A stretch of 48,600 nt of DNA from an uncultured Bacteroides sp. GTDB lineage: Bacteria > Bacteroidota > Bacteroidia > Bacteroidales > Bacteroidaceae. A program made the translations under genes and the position numbers. Below are positions 1 through 9,435 of this stretch, in pieces. The notes beneath the pieces are model-generated. The model worked only from the letters and a program-made list of their open reading frames with translations, was not told where the DNA came from and ran no database searches. The stretch spans positions 1 through 48,600 of the forward strand of contig NZ_CAUCSQ010000034.1 in assembly GCF_958445495.1 (NCBI RefSeq), given 5' to 3'. Position 1 is the stretch's first letter. Every line of letters begins with the position of its first letter.

Positions 1-2
1 TG

Positions 3-459
3 TTATTATTACTACATTTCTCCCAAGCAATCACGCTAGCCGATAATCAGCCTTTAAAAGTTACATTAGGGGAAGCGACGGAGGTTTTGGACGAAGTCGT
101 GGTGACGGCTTTGGGAATCAAATGTTCAGAGAAAATGTTAAGTTACAACGTGCAACCAATGAAAGGAGACGAAATCACGACCGTGAAAGACGCCAATTCC
201 ATCAATAGCCTTAACGGAAAAAGTTGCCGGTGTCAATATTCAGAAAAGCACTTCCGGTGTAGGAGGTGGTACATATCTGTAATGCATGGAAATAAATCCA
301 TCGGTGGAGATAACAATGTACTTCAGTGTGATAAAGTTGCAATCCGGCAGCTTTCAATCTGCGAACCAGTTCACGGTTAGAATCATTGGCAAAATATGCA
401 AGAATACTTTCTATGCCATCGATGACGTACCAATCGGAAACAAGACAGAAGCAGTGTAA
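3..459 (+). pseudogene. SusC-like TonB-dependent receptor, broken N-terminal remnant
   Basis: The reading frame entering from the left edge encodes the end of the carboxypeptidase-like domain and then the SusC TonB-box and plug start (LDEVVVTALGIK, near bases 89-124). After KDANSINSLNGK near base 220 a one-base shift is needed to continue the conserved plug (VAGVNIQKSTSGVGGGT). A stop follows, and another frame shows HGNKSIGGDNNVL. About 75 bp of unrelated sequence then separates this from a last recognisable piece, FYAIDDVPIGN, which ends at a stop near 459. SusC proteins are about 1000 residues outer-membrane glycan importers, so this is a multiply frameshifted remnant. It lies beyond the 3' end of the FecR gene, on the opposite strand. 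The upstream part lies outside the window. Confidence 0.85.
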
Positions 460-483
460 ACAGACAATAGCCGATTGGGCAAA

Positions 484-580
484 GCAACCGAAAAACAGGT
501 AAACAAAAAACAAGCAACCAAAAAACAGGCAAACGAAAAATCAGGTAACTGAAAAACAGGTAACCGAAAAACAAGTAACC
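484..580. repeat. 15-bp tandem repeat array (about 6.4 copies)
   Basis: Successive units of the type gtaaccgaaaaacag repeat with a 15-bp period (one unit is 16 bp) immediately after the broken SusC gene. The plus strand is purine-rich. Short open frames across it on either strand are products of the periodicity and are not called as genes. No gene is seen between this array and the FecR stop at 713. Confidence 0.8.
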
Positions 581-712
581 GGGCAACCATCACCTCCCAA
601 CTACCTGCCCTTCCCTGCAGGCCTTCCATCCGAACACCCCTCTGCCTGCCCTCTCTTTCTTTTACAAAAAACCATGCGCCCCACCTCACAAATAAGATAA
701 CGAATCAGGACA

Positions 713-1705
713 TCATTTCTTCGACAGACGGACCACCCGTCCCTCCTTCTTATAATTGAAATGATTCGTATGCATCAAAACATTCAGGATTTCGTCCGGA
801 GTGCAGTCCGTAGAGAACTGTCCGGTAAACCTCTCCGTCTTCAGGGCAACATCCTCATAAACAAATTCGATATCAAAGAGCTTCTCCATGATATTGGTAA
901 TCTCCAATAACGAATGTTGTTTGAATTCCAGTTTGCCGTTAATCCATAAAAGCACCTCCGAAGGTTCCGCATATTCAATCAGTTCCGCCTGATAAGTATC
1001 CGTGTTGATATTCATCGTCTGCCCCGGTTTCAGCAGATACCCGTTGTCCTGAGTACGCGGAGACTCCATCCGTACCGAACCCTGGAGCAAGGTAGTCACC
1101 ACCCTGTTCTCCTCCTCACGCGCCCTCACGTTGAATTTCGTACCCAGTACGCGAGTCTTGATTTGCTTGCTGTTCACGACAAACGGAGCATGCCTGTCCT
1201 GCGCCACCTCGAAATAAGCCTCGCCCGACAAATCTATCTGACGGTCCGTGCTCCAGAAAGAATTCCTGTACACCAACCTGGTAGACGCATTCAGCCACAC
1301 CCTGCTTCCGTCGGGAAGCACCGTCTGCGCCCTTTGCCCGGCAGCGGTCGCCACCGTATAATCCGAAAGCTTATTAGAGACCAGCCCCCAGGTAATCCCC
1401 CCGGCAACCACCAGCCCCGTAAGGAAAGCGGCAGTCATGGCGGCGTAACGCCCCCAACGGATTGACAAGTCCTTCCGCCTGGCAAGTTTCTCCTTTTCCC
1501 TGACAGCCGATTTGAACTTCTCCAATGACGCATCCGTATCCACGGCGTTCATCACAGCTACCCGGTCACCCACGAAAAGAGTATAATAAAGCTGCTCCAG
1601 AGCCTTCCGGTTTTCCGGACTCTCCCCGCACCATGCTTCCACACGGGCAGCTTCCGTATCGTTACACTCACCTCGCAGATAACTCAACAAGACAATCTCA
1701 TCCAT
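713..1705 (-). CDS. FecR family anti-sigma factor
   Basis: A 330-residue inner-membrane anti-sigma factor of the Bacteroidetes FecR type. An N-terminal cytoplasmic sigma-binding region (about 1-85) precedes one membrane span (about 87-109, rich in A/L/V/G). A periplasmic FecR domain follows (about 118-215, including TVLPDGSRVWLNAST and GEAYFEVAQD). The C-terminal DUF4974-type domain (about 255-325, FTGQFSTDCTPDEIL) is the part that meets the N-terminal signalling domain of a SusC receptor. In known systems ligand-loaded receptor signals through FecR to release the ECF sigma factor. The likely partner sigma gene starts at 1867, but divergently, whereas the usual order is sigma then anti-sigma on one strand. 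The only receptor nearby is broken, so its present input is unclear. Confidence 0.93.
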   Translation of the reverse strand: MDEIVLLSYLRGECNDTEAARVEAWCGESPENRKALEQLYYTLFVGDRVAVMNAVDTDASLEKFKSAVREKEKLARRKDLSIRWGRYAAMTAAFLTGLVVAGGITWGLVSNKLSDYTVATAAGQRAQTVLPDGSRVWLNASTRLVYRNSFWSTDRQIDLSGEAYFEVAQDRHAPFVVNSKQIKTRVLGTKFNVRAREEENRVVTTLLQGSVRMESPRTQDNGYLLKPGQTMNINTDTYQAELIEYAEPSEVLLWINGKLEFKQHSLLEITNIMEKLFDIEFVYEDVALKTERFTGQFSTDCTPDEILNVLMHTNHFNYKKEGRVVRLSKK

Positions 1706-1766
1706 TTCAATTAAATCTTTTTACAATAAGAAATATAATACCTTTATAGTTATACAGTTGGCTGTA

Positions 1767-1774
1767 CAAATATA
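1767..1774 (-). promoter_or_regulatory. Bacteroides -7 box for fecR gene
   Basis: On the minus strand the sequence reads TATATTTG, matching the Bacteroides -7 consensus TAnnTTTG, about 60 bp before the FecR start. No convincing -33 TTG was found at the usual spacing. Confidence 0.5.
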
Positions 1775-1837
1775 CTAAATGAAAAAAGAAAAAAACATTT
1801 TTATCGCGTTTTTATTTCGTTTCTCTACTTCTTTCAT

Positions 1838-1845
1838 TATTTTTG
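1838..1845 (+). promoter_or_regulatory. Bacteroides -7 box for ECF sigma gene
   Basis: TATTTTTG matches the -7 consensus TAnnTTTG and lies 21 bp before the sigma-factor start codon. The -33 element is weak. A short leader is implied if this is the start site. Confidence 0.5.
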
Positions 1846-1866
1846 TCTTACATAAAATAGAAGAGA

Positions 1867-2472
1867 ATGCCACAATATCCCATATATCTGGATATCAATA
1901 ACAACAAATCTGTCATCGCCGCCTTAAAGGCAGGAGAAGAAAAAGTATTCGACGCGGTCTACCGGCATTACTTCCGGAGACTGTGCGCTTTCTGTTCGCA
2001 ATACGTAAGCGAACAAGAAGAAATAGAGGAAATTGTGCAAGAGACGATGCTGTGGCTGTGGGAAAACCGCCACACCCTGATGGAAGACCTGACCTTAAAG
2101 ACCCTCCTCTTCACAATCGTCAAGAACAAGGCACTCAACCGCCTCACCCACTTCGAAATCAAACGGAAAGTACACCAGGAAATCGTAGACAAATATGAAA
2201 GCGAGTTCGACAACCCCGACTTCTACCTGGGCAACGAACTCTTCCGGCTCTATGAAGAAGCGTTGAGACAACTCCCCAAAGAGTATCGCGAAGCCTACGA
2301 GATGAACCGCAACCAACGCCTGACACACAAAGAGATAGCCGGCAAACTCAACATCTCCCCGCAAACCGTCAATTACAGAATCGGGCAAGCCCTAAAGCTG
2401 TTGCGGATAGCCCTCAAAGACTACCTGCCCCTGTTCATCCTGTATTTCGGAGCAGATTTCCTGAAAAGATAA
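1867..2472 (+). CDS. RNA polymerase sigma-70 factor, ECF subfamily
   Basis: A 201-residue ECF sigma factor. Region 2 (about 20-90) includes YRHYFRRLCAF and the acidic EIEEIVQETMLWLWEN helix that binds core polymerase and the -10 element. Region 4 (about 135-190) has the helix-turn-helix LTHKEIAGKLNISPQTVNY. Length and sequence fit the Bacteroidetes SusCD-linked ECF group. It is divergent from the FecR anti-sigma gene, with a 161-bp shared promoter region. It ends only 26 bp before addA, so read-through into the DNA-repair genes is possible. The natural target would be a SusC/SusD operon, which is broken or outside this window. Confidence 0.93.
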   Translation: MPQYPIYLDINNNKSVIAALKAGEEKVFDAVYRHYFRRLCAFCSQYVSEQEEIEEIVQETMLWLWENRHTLMEDLTLKTLLFTIVKNKALNRLTHFEIKRKVHQEIVDKYESEFDNPDFYLGNELFRLYEEALRQLPKEYREAYEMNRNQRLTHKEIAGKLNISPQTVNYRIGQALKLLRIALKDYLPLFILYFGADFLKR

Positions 2473-2498
2473 CATTAACCCCATACCCTCCACCGAAT

Positions 2499-5400
2499 AT
2501 GAGCGAACTCCTTGTATATAAAGCCTCCGCAGGTTCGGGCAAAACATTCACCCTGGCCGTGGAATACATCAAACTGCTAGTCCTCAACCCGCGCGCCTAC
2601 CGCCAAATCCTTGCCGTCACCTTCACCAACAAAGCCACGGCAGAGATGAAAGAACGCATCCTGAGCCAGTTGTACGGCATCCGGACAGGCGACAAAGATT
2701 CCGAAGCCTACCTCCGCCGCATCCGGGAAGAGACAGGAAAGACAGAAGAAGAAATACGGGAAGCGGCAGGTTCCGCCCTGGGATACATGCTGCACGACTA
2801 CAGCAGGTTCCGGGTAGAAACCATCGACTCCTTCTTCCAGTCCGTCATGCGCAACCTCGCGCGGGAACTGGAACTCAGCCCCAACCTGAATATCGAGCTG
2901 AACAATACGGAAGTACTTAGCGAAGCGGTAGACAGCATGATAGAAAAGCTACGCCCCACCTCTCCCATCCTCGCCTGGCTGCTGGACTACATCAACGAAC
3001 GGATTGCAGACGACAAACGCTGGAACATATCAGACGAAATAAAAAATTTCGGGCGCAACATCTTCGACGAAGGCTATATCGAAAAAGGAGAAGGACTCCG
3101 CCAACGGCTTCGCAACCCGGACACCGTCAAAGAATACCGCAGACAACTGAAAGCGCTCGAAACCGACATCCTGGAACAGATGAAAGGATTCCACGACCAG
3201 TTTGAAGGCGAACTGGACGGACACGCGCTCACTGCCGACGACCTGAAAAACGGTTCACGGGGAATCGGAAGCTACTTCCGCAAACTCTATAACGGCAACC
3301 TAAGCAACGACATCCGCAACGCCACCGTTGAAAAATGCCTGGAAGACGCCAAAAACTGGGCGGCAAAAACCTCCCCCCGCCAAGCCGACATCATCGCCCT
3401 GGCGGGTTCCAGCCTCATGCAAATCCTGAAAGACGCGGAAGAGATGCGTCCCAACAACAACCGTCTGCTGAACAGTTGCCGGCTCTCCCTGCAACACCTC
3501 AACAAAGTGCAGCTCCTCGCCGGCATCGACGAAGAAGTGCGCGAGCTGAACCATGAAAACAACCGGTTCCTGCTCTCCGACACGAACGCCCTGCTCCACC
3601 GGTTGGTAAAAGACGGCGATTCCTCATTCGTATTCGAAAAGATAGGGACCAACATCCGGAACGTCATGATTGACGAATTCCAAGACACCAGCCGGATGCA
3701 ATGGGGCAACTTCAAGCTGCTCCTGCTCGAAGGACTGTCCCAGGGAGCCGACAGCCTGATAGTGGGAGACGTCAAACAATCCATCTACCGCTGGCGGAAC
3801 GGCGACTGGGGAATCCTCAACAGCCTGAACAACCGTATCGAACACTTCCCCGTGCGCGTAAAGACCCTGGCAACCAACCACAGAAGCGAGACCAACGTCA
3901 TCCGGTTCAACAACCGCATCTTCACAGCCGCCGCCGACTACCTGAACGGCATTTACAAGAAACAGACAGGCAAAGACTGCGACGACCTGAAAAAAGCCTA
4001 CGCCGACGTCGTGCAGGAATCCCCCCGGAACACGGAAAAAGGCTACGTCAAAGTAACCTTCCTCGCCCCCGACGAAGAACACGACTACACCGAACAGACC
4101 CTCATCAGCCTGGGACAAGAAGTAGAACGCCTCCTCGCCTCCGGCATCCGGCTGAACGACATAGCCATCCTGGTGCGGAAAAACAAAAGCATCCCCCGCA
4201 TCGCCGACTACTTCGACAAAGAGCTGCACTACAAAATCGTATCGGACGAAGCCTTCCGCCTCGACTCCTCCCTCGCCGTCTGCATGATAACAGACGCATT
4301 GCGCTGCCTCTCCGACGAAGACAACCTCATAGCACGCACCCAACTGGCGGTAGCCTATCAGAACGAAGTCCTGCAAAAAGGGCTGGACTGGAACACCCTC
4401 CTGCTCCGCCCCGCCGGAGACTACCTCCCCGCGGCATTCTCCGAAAGAATGAAAGAACTCCGCCTGATGCCCCTTTACGAACTCCTGGAAGAACTCTTCA
4501 CCCTCTTCGAGATGCACCGCATCCAAGAGCAAGACGCCTACCTGTTCGCCTTCTTCGATGCAGTGACCGACTACCTGCAGAGCAACTCCTCCGAGCTCGA
4601 CAGCTTCATCCGCTATTGGGACGAAACCCTGTGCAACAAAACAATTCCCAGCGGAGAAATCGAAGGCATCCGGATATTCTCCATCCACAAATCCAAAGGA
4701 CTCGAATTCCACACCGTACTCCTCCCCTTCTGCGACTGGAAACTGGAGAACGAAACAAACAACCAGCTAGTATGGTGCACACCGCAAGTAGCCCCATTCA
4801 ACGCCCTGGACATCCTCCCGGTCAACTATTCCGTCCAGATGGCAGAATCCATCTACGGAGAAGACTACCTGCAAGAACGCCTCCAGCTATGGGTAGACAA
4901 CCTGAACCTGCTATATGTCGCCTTCACCCGCGCCGGAAAAAACCTCATCATCTGGAGCAAGAAAGGACAAAAAGGAACCATATCCGAACTCCTGGCAAAC
5001 ACCCTTCCCGCCGTCGCCCTTAAAGAAGAGACAGACTGGGAAGAAGACAGTTACGAACAAGGGACACTCTGCCCGTCGGAAGAAGAAAAAGCCAGAATAT
5101 CCACCAACAAGCTCACCCGGAAAGCCGGGAAAACACCCGTCCGTATGGAATCCATGCGGCACGACATCGAGTTCCGGCAATCCAACCGGTCAGCCGACTT
5201 CATTCAAGGAATCGAAGAAGAAGAGTCCGACGACCGTTTCATCAACCGCGGACGCATGCTTCACACCCTGTTCTCCGTTATCGAAACCGCAGAAGACATC
5301 GACCCCGCCATCGAAAGGCTGATTTTCGAAGGAGTAATCAGAGACCGGGAAAAAGAAGAGACCGCGCGCGAAGTAGCCCGGAAAGCATTCTCCTCACCCG

Positions 5401-5669
5401 AAATACAAGACTGGTATTCCGGAGAATGGACCCTGTTCAACGAATGCGCCATCATCTACAAAGAAAAAGGAACCATGCAGACCCGCCGCCCGGACCGCGT
5501 AATGATGAAAGACAACCAAGTCGTCGTCGTCGATTTCAAGTTCGGCAAAGAAAATCCCAAATACAACAAACAAGTAAAAGGATACATGCAACTGCTCACC
5601 CGGATGGGCTATAAAAACATCACCGGCTACTTGTGGTACGTAGACGAAGAAAGAATAGAAAAAGTATAA
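2499..5669 (+). CDS. addA: AddA/RecB-like helicase-nuclease
   Basis: A 1056-residue SF1A (UvrD/PcrA) helicase with a C-terminal nuclease, the AddA half of the AddAB double-strand-break resection enzyme. Walker A is at residues 9-17 (ASAGSGKTF). Other helicase motifs include QILAVTFTNKATAEMKER (about 41-56), the Walker B region MIDEFQDTSRMQW (about 390), VGDVKQSIYRWR (about 425) and NLLYVAFTRAGKNL near 800. A PD-(D/E)XK nuclease signature follows near the C-terminus (RRPDRV then VVVVDFKFG, about 997-1020). Length fits the Bacteroidetes AddA family. The partner AddB is encoded 590 bp downstream, separated only by a broken TonB-like gene. The pair acts on DNA ends in the cytoplasm to load RecA. 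Confidence 0.93.
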   Translation: MSELLVYKASAGSGKTFTLAVEYIKLLVLNPRAYRQILAVTFTNKATAEMKERILSQLYGIRTGDKDSEAYLRRIREETGKTEEEIREAAGSALGYMLHDYSRFRVETIDSFFQSVMRNLARELELSPNLNIELNNTEVLSEAVDSMIEKLRPTSPILAWLLDYINERIADDKRWNISDEIKNFGRNIFDEGYIEKGEGLRQRLRNPDTVKEYRRQLKALETDILEQMKGFHDQFEGELDGHALTADDLKNGSRGIGSYFRKLYNGNLSNDIRNATVEKCLEDAKNWAAKTSPRQADIIALAGSSLMQILKDAEEMRPNNNRLLNSCRLSLQHLNKVQLLAGIDEEVRELNHENNRFLLSDTNALLHRLVKDGDSSFVFEKIGTNIRNVMIDEFQDTSRMQWGNFKLLLLEGLSQGADSLIVGDVKQSIYRWRNGDWGILNSLNNRIEHFPVRVKTLATNHRSETNVIRFNNRIFTAAADYLNGIYKKQTGKDCDDLKKAYADVVQESPRNTEKGYVKVTFLAPDEEHDYTEQTLISLGQEVERLLASGIRLNDIAILVRKNKSIPRIADYFDKELHYKIVSDEAFRLDSSLAVCMITDALRCLSDEDNLIARTQLAVAYQNEVLQKGLDWNTLLLRPAGDYLPAAFSERMKELRLMPLYELLEELFTLFEMHRIQEQDAYLFAFFDAVTDYLQSNSSELDSFIRYWDETLCNKTIPSGEIEGIRIFSIHKSKGLEFHTVLLPFCDWKLENETNNQLVWCTPQVAPFNALDILPVNYSVQMAESIYGEDYLQERLQLWVDNLNLLYVAFTRAGKNLIIWSKKGQKGTISELLANTLPAVALKEETDWEEDSYEQGTLCPSEEEKARISTNKLTRKAGKTPVRMESMRHDIEFRQSNRSADFIQGIEEEESDDRFINRGRMLHTLFSVIETAEDIDPAIERLIFEGVIRDREKEETAREVARKAFSSPEIQDWYSGEWTLFNECAIIYKEKGTMQTRRPDRVMMKDNQVVVVDFKFGKENPKYNKQVKGYMQLLTRMGYKNITGYLWYVDEERIEKV

Positions 5670-5683
5670 ACGGAAAACCGGTT

Positions 5684-6233
5684 ATGAAAACAGTACCCCT
5701 CATCGGCATCACCCGCCACCGGCTCACCATCGACAGCATTGCCCGCCAGCGGCTCACCATCGACAGCATCGCCCACCATCGGCTCACCATCGACAGCAAA
5801 GGCGTCACAACCCCGGCAGCCTTCCACGGTTGCCCGTTGCGTCGCAAATACCGCCTGAATCCCGTCTCACTCCATCCCGACGGGATTTGGGAACGCTATG
5901 ACTGCGTGCGGCTCTACGAAGAAGTGCGCATAGACGAGCTCTATTCCCTTGCCAGCCGCGGAAGTGTCACCGTCGGAGACAGAGAACCGCTGCTGCAAAA
6001 CGAATTCATCCGGCAATCCCGGCAACTTTGCGGTACAGAATGGAGAATCACCGTCGAAAAAGACGGAAACATCACCGGCCCTCAAGCAGTCCGGTCTGCC
6101 GACCTCAGTCCGGACAAAGAAGCACTGGAAGCCGTCAGCCGGATGCCTGCATGGAAACCGGGCGGCATCAAGAGGCAAACCCGTCGCCGTCAAAATGGGA
6201 TTTCCCACATTCATCAGATTCATAGACAATTAA
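5684..6233 (+). pseudogene. TonB C-terminal-domain protein, frameshifted
   Basis: From the ATG at 5684 the frame encodes a short repeat region and then the signature of a TonB C-terminal domain: ITVEKDGNIT (about residues 125-134), SPDKEALEAVSRMPAWKPG. Close to base 6165 the frame shifts. The conserved ending GKPVAVKMGFPTFIRF continues in another frame to a stop at 6233. TonB-type proteins carry proton-motive energy to outer-membrane receptors. This copy also lacks an obvious N-terminal membrane anchor, so it is unlikely to work. It sits between addA (14-bp gap) and addB (26-bp gap). A sequencing error at one site cannot be excluded. Confidence 0.65.
5713..5802 (+). repeat. 30-bp tandem repeat, three copies
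   Basis: Three nearly identical 30-bp units containing the core cggctcaccatcgacagc lie at the start of the broken TonB-like gene. In frame they encode a 10-residue repeat of the type RLTIDSIA. Confidence 0.85.
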
Positions 6234-6259
6234 CATAGCCAACAAAAAGAAAAAACGAT

Positions 6260-9200
6260 ATGCAATCATTCCTTCAACTGGTAGCCCGCGACCTGTACGC
6301 CAAGATAGGAAACGACCTTTCCCGCACGGCGCTCGTGTTTCCGAACAAACGCGCCAACCTGTTCTTCAACGACTATCTGGCGGGAGAGTCCGACCGGCCG
6401 ATATGGTCGCCCGCCGCCATGAGCATCAGCGACCTGTTCCAGAAACTATCCGTCCAGAAAGCCGGCGACCCGATACGGTTGGTCTGCGAACTTTATAAAG
6501 TATTCATAGAAGAGACGCAAAGCCGGGAAACCCTGGACGACTTCTACTTCTGGGGAGAACTGCTAATCAGCGACTTCGACGACGTAGACAAAAACCTGGT
6601 AGACGCCAACAAGCTGTTCGGTAACCTGCAAGACCTGAGAAACCTGACGGACGACTACGAATTCCTGGACAACGAACAGGAAGAAGCCATCCGGCAGTTC
6701 TTCCGGAACTTCTCCATCGAACGGCGGACGGAACTCAAAGAGAAATTCATCTCCCTCTGGGACAAGCTGGGAACCATCTACCACCGTTACCGGGAGAACC
6801 TGGAACAGCTCGGCATCGCCTACGAAGGCATGCTCTACCGCAATGTCATCGAGCAGCTCGACACAGACCGACTCAAATATGACAAATACGTGTTTGTAGG
6901 CTTCAACGTGCTGAACAAAGTAGAAAGCGAATTTTTCCGGCAACTGCAAAAAGCGGGGAAAGCGATGTTTTACTGGGACTATGATATCTTCTACACCCGG
7001 CAAATCAAAAAACACGAAGCGGGAGAATTCATCAACCGCAACCTGAAAGACTTTCCGAACGAACTGCCGGAAAGCTGCTTCGATTCGCTGAGAAAACCGA
7101 AAAAGATACGTTATATCTCCGCCCCTACCGAAAATGCGCAGGCAAGGTTCCTGCCCGAATGGCTCAAAACCATTGCGGACAGCCATTCGTCGGTAATTGA
7201 AAAAGAGAATACTGGCGACAGACAAGTTGCACAAGAAAATAGACAAACTACAGAAAATATACAAGCCGCAGAAGAAGATATACAAGCTATAAAAATAGAC
7301 AAACAAGCTGTACAAGAAAATAGACAAACCATAAAAGATATACAAGCTGCAGGAAAAGACGGACAAGCCACAGAAGACAGACAAGCCGCAGAAGAAAAGG
7401 AAAACGCAGTTGTCCTCTGTAACGAGTCTCTGTTGCTTCCCGTACTCCATTCCATCCCGCAGGAAGTAAAAAATGTCAATATCACAATGGGATTCCCGTT
7501 GGCACAGACCCCCGTCTACAGCTTCATCAATGCCGTCATGGAGCTGCAAACCAACGGCTACCGTCCCGACACCGGCCGTTTCACATACGAAACCGTATCG
7601 GCCGTGCTGAAACATCCCTACACCCGCCAGCTATCCGCCAAAGCGGACGGGATAGAACGCGAACTGACAAAGACCAACCGCTTCTACCCGCTCCCCTCGG
7701 AACTGAAACAGGACGATTTCCTTGCAAAACTGTTCACTCCCCGCAACGGCATCAGCGAACTTTGCGGCTACCTCATCGAGCTTATCAGAGACATATCCGT
7801 CCTGTACCGCAAGGAAAACGAGTACAACGACATATTCAACCAGCTATACCGCGAATCCCTCTTCCAGAGCTATCTGAAAATCAACCGCCTCTACAGCCTG
7901 AGCGAAAGCAGAGAGCTGAGCATACGTCCCGGCACGTTGAGAAAACTGCTCACCAAAGTGCTGACAAGCTCCAACATCCCCTTTCACGGCGAACCCGCCA
8001 TCGGGATGCAAATCATGGGAGTGCTGGAAACCCGTAACCTCGATTTCCGCAACCTCATCATGCTCTCCCTCAATGAAGGCCAACTCCCCAAATCCGGCGG
8101 CGAATCCTCCTTCATCCCCTACAACCTCCGGAAAGCTTTCGGCATGACTACCATCGAACATAAAAACGCGGTCTACGCCTATTATTTCTACCGCCTGATA
8201 CAACGGGCAGAGAACATCACCCTGCTTTACAACACCTCTTCCGACGGCCTGAACCGGGGCGAAGAATCCCGTTTCATGCTGCAACTCCTTGTTGAAGGCC
8301 CCCACGAAATCACCCGCGAATATCTGGAAGCCGGACAATCTCCCCAAAACAGTCAGGAGATAAAGATACCGAAAACGAAAGAAACGCTGGAACGGCTCTA
8401 CCGCATCTATGACGCCGGAAACCCGGAATCCGCGGTGCTCTCCCCGTCAGCCCTCAACGCATACCTCGACTGCCGCCTCAAATTCTACTACCGTTACGTA
8501 GCCGGACTGAAAGCCCCGGACGAAGTAAGTGCGGAAATAGACTCCGCCCTATTCGGAACCATCTTCCACCGTTCGGCAGAACTGGTATATACAGACCTGA
8601 CCGCCAACGGGCAACAGATACGGAAAGAAGAGCTGGAACGCCTGCTGCACAACGAAGTGAAACTTCAAAATTATGTCGATTCGGCCTTCAAGGAGAAATT
8701 TTTCAAAGTCGGCCCGGAAGAAAAACCGGAGTACAACGGCATCCAACTAATCAATTCCAAAGTAATCACCTCCTACCTGAAACAACTGTTGCGGAACGAC
8801 CTCCAATACGCCCCCTTCGAAATGGTCGCCATGGAAAAACCCGTCTCCGAAACAATCACGATTCAGACCGGACAAAAACCCTTCACCCTCCGGCTGGGCG
8901 GCACGATTGACCGCATGGATGCGAAGGAAGACACGCTACGAATCGTAGACTACAAAACCGGAGGAAGCCCCAAGACACCGGCAAACATCGAACAACTGTT
9001 CACCCCTGCCGAAGCACGTCCCAATTACATCTTCCAGACCTTCCTATACGCCGCTATCATGTGCCGGCAACAACCGCTCAAGGTAGCTCCCGCCCTGCTC
9101 TATATCCATCGGGCATCTTCGGAAAGCTATTCCCCCGTTATAGAAATGGGAGAACCCCGCCAACCGAAAATATCGGTAAACAACTTCGCCTTTTTTGAAG

Positions 9201-9325
9201 ATGAGTTCCGCGGGCGCCTGCAGGCATTATTGGAAGAGATTTTCAATGAGAAAGAATCTTTTACACAGACAAAAGACACAAAGAAATGCTCATACTGCGA
9301 TTTTAAGGCAATCTGCAAAAGGTGA
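6260..9325 (+). CDS. addB: AddB-like subunit, PD-(D/E)XK nuclease with Fe-S cluster
   Basis: A 1021-residue protein of the AddB type. The N-terminal helicase-like half is degenerate, with FPNKRANL near residue 30 where an active helicase would carry a P-loop. The C-terminal nuclease has LGGTIDRMDAKEDTLRIVDY followed by KTGG (about 882-906). Cysteines in YLDCRLKFYYR (about 738) and CSYCDFKAIC (about 1010-1019) match the four-cysteine 4Fe-4S cluster of AddB nucleases. It pairs with AddA upstream for end resection and recombination. Residues about 321-380 are a low-complexity Q/A/E/D/K-rich insert encoded by short tandem repeats, unlike anything expected in the family. The frame stays open through it, so the protein is probably made. 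Confidence 0.92.
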   Translation: MQSFLQLVARDLYAKIGNDLSRTALVFPNKRANLFFNDYLAGESDRPIWSPAAMSISDLFQKLSVQKAGDPIRLVCELYKVFIEETQSRETLDDFYFWGELLISDFDDVDKNLVDANKLFGNLQDLRNLTDDYEFLDNEQEEAIRQFFRNFSIERRTELKEKFISLWDKLGTIYHRYRENLEQLGIAYEGMLYRNVIEQLDTDRLKYDKYVFVGFNVLNKVESEFFRQLQKAGKAMFYWDYDIFYTRQIKKHEAGEFINRNLKDFPNELPESCFDSLRKPKKIRYISAPTENAQARFLPEWLKTIADSHSSVIEKENTGDRQVAQENRQTTENIQAAEEDIQAIKIDKQAVQENRQTIKDIQAAGKDGQATEDRQAAEEKENAVVLCNESLLLPVLHSIPQEVKNVNITMGFPLAQTPVYSFINAVMELQTNGYRPDTGRFTYETVSAVLKHPYTRQLSAKADGIERELTKTNRFYPLPSELKQDDFLAKLFTPRNGISELCGYLIELIRDISVLYRKENEYNDIFNQLYRESLFQSYLKINRLYSLSESRELSIRPGTLRKLLTKVLTSSNIPFHGEPAIGMQIMGVLETRNLDFRNLIMLSLNEGQLPKSGGESSFIPYNLRKAFGMTTIEHKNAVYAYYFYRLIQRAENITLLYNTSSDGLNRGEESRFMLQLLVEGPHEITREYLEAGQSPQNSQEIKIPKTKETLERLYRIYDAGNPESAVLSPSALNAYLDCRLKFYYRYVAGLKAPDEVSAEIDSALFGTIFHRSAELVYTDLTANGQQIRKEELERLLHNEVKLQNYVDSAFKEKFFKVGPEEKPEYNGIQLINSKVITSYLKQLLRNDLQYAPFEMVAMEKPVSETITIQTGQKPFTLRLGGTIDRMDAKEDTLRIVDYKTGGSPKTPANIEQLFTPAEARPNYIFQTFLYAAIMCRQQPLKVAPALLYIHRASSESYSPVIEMGEPRQPKISVNNFAFFEDEFRGRLQALLEEIFNEKESFTQTKDTKKCSYCDFKAICKR
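7220..7399 (+). repeat. In-frame 18/21-bp repeat array inside addB
   Basis: Degenerate units of 18 or 21 bp built on agacaagctgcagaagaa run through the gene and encode hexa- or heptapeptides such as RQAAEE and IQAAEED. All units are multiples of three, so the frame survives. It looks like a recently expanded hydrophilic linker placed between conserved AddB segments. Confidence 0.8.
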
Positions 9326-9422
9326 CCGGTAAAGACTGAAAACGGGAGTGTGCCGAAACTAAGATGAATACCCGGAACAGTTACAGAATCTAATTGACAA
9401 ACATAAAAATAGCCGTATCATT

Positions 9423-9435
9423 ACTCAAAAACAGA
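9423..9435 (+). repeat. 13-bp direct repeat flanking the IS remnant (left)
   Basis: ACTCAAAAACAGA lies directly before the left IS end. The identical 13 bases lie directly after the right end at 10149-10161. The intact parallel hairpin near 25 kb suggests one ancestral copy, so this looks like a target duplication. It is longer than the 3-5 bp usual for IS3-family elements. Confidence 0.65.

Noticed and set aside
3624..4712. Long antisense ORF inside addA
   Set aside because: It lies opposite a well-conserved helicase region. It is a codon-bias shadow of the GC-rich gene.
5684..6238. Programmed frameshift in the TonB-like gene
   Set aside because: No slippery heptamer was seen at the break and the N-terminal anchor is missing, so decay or a sequence error is simpler.
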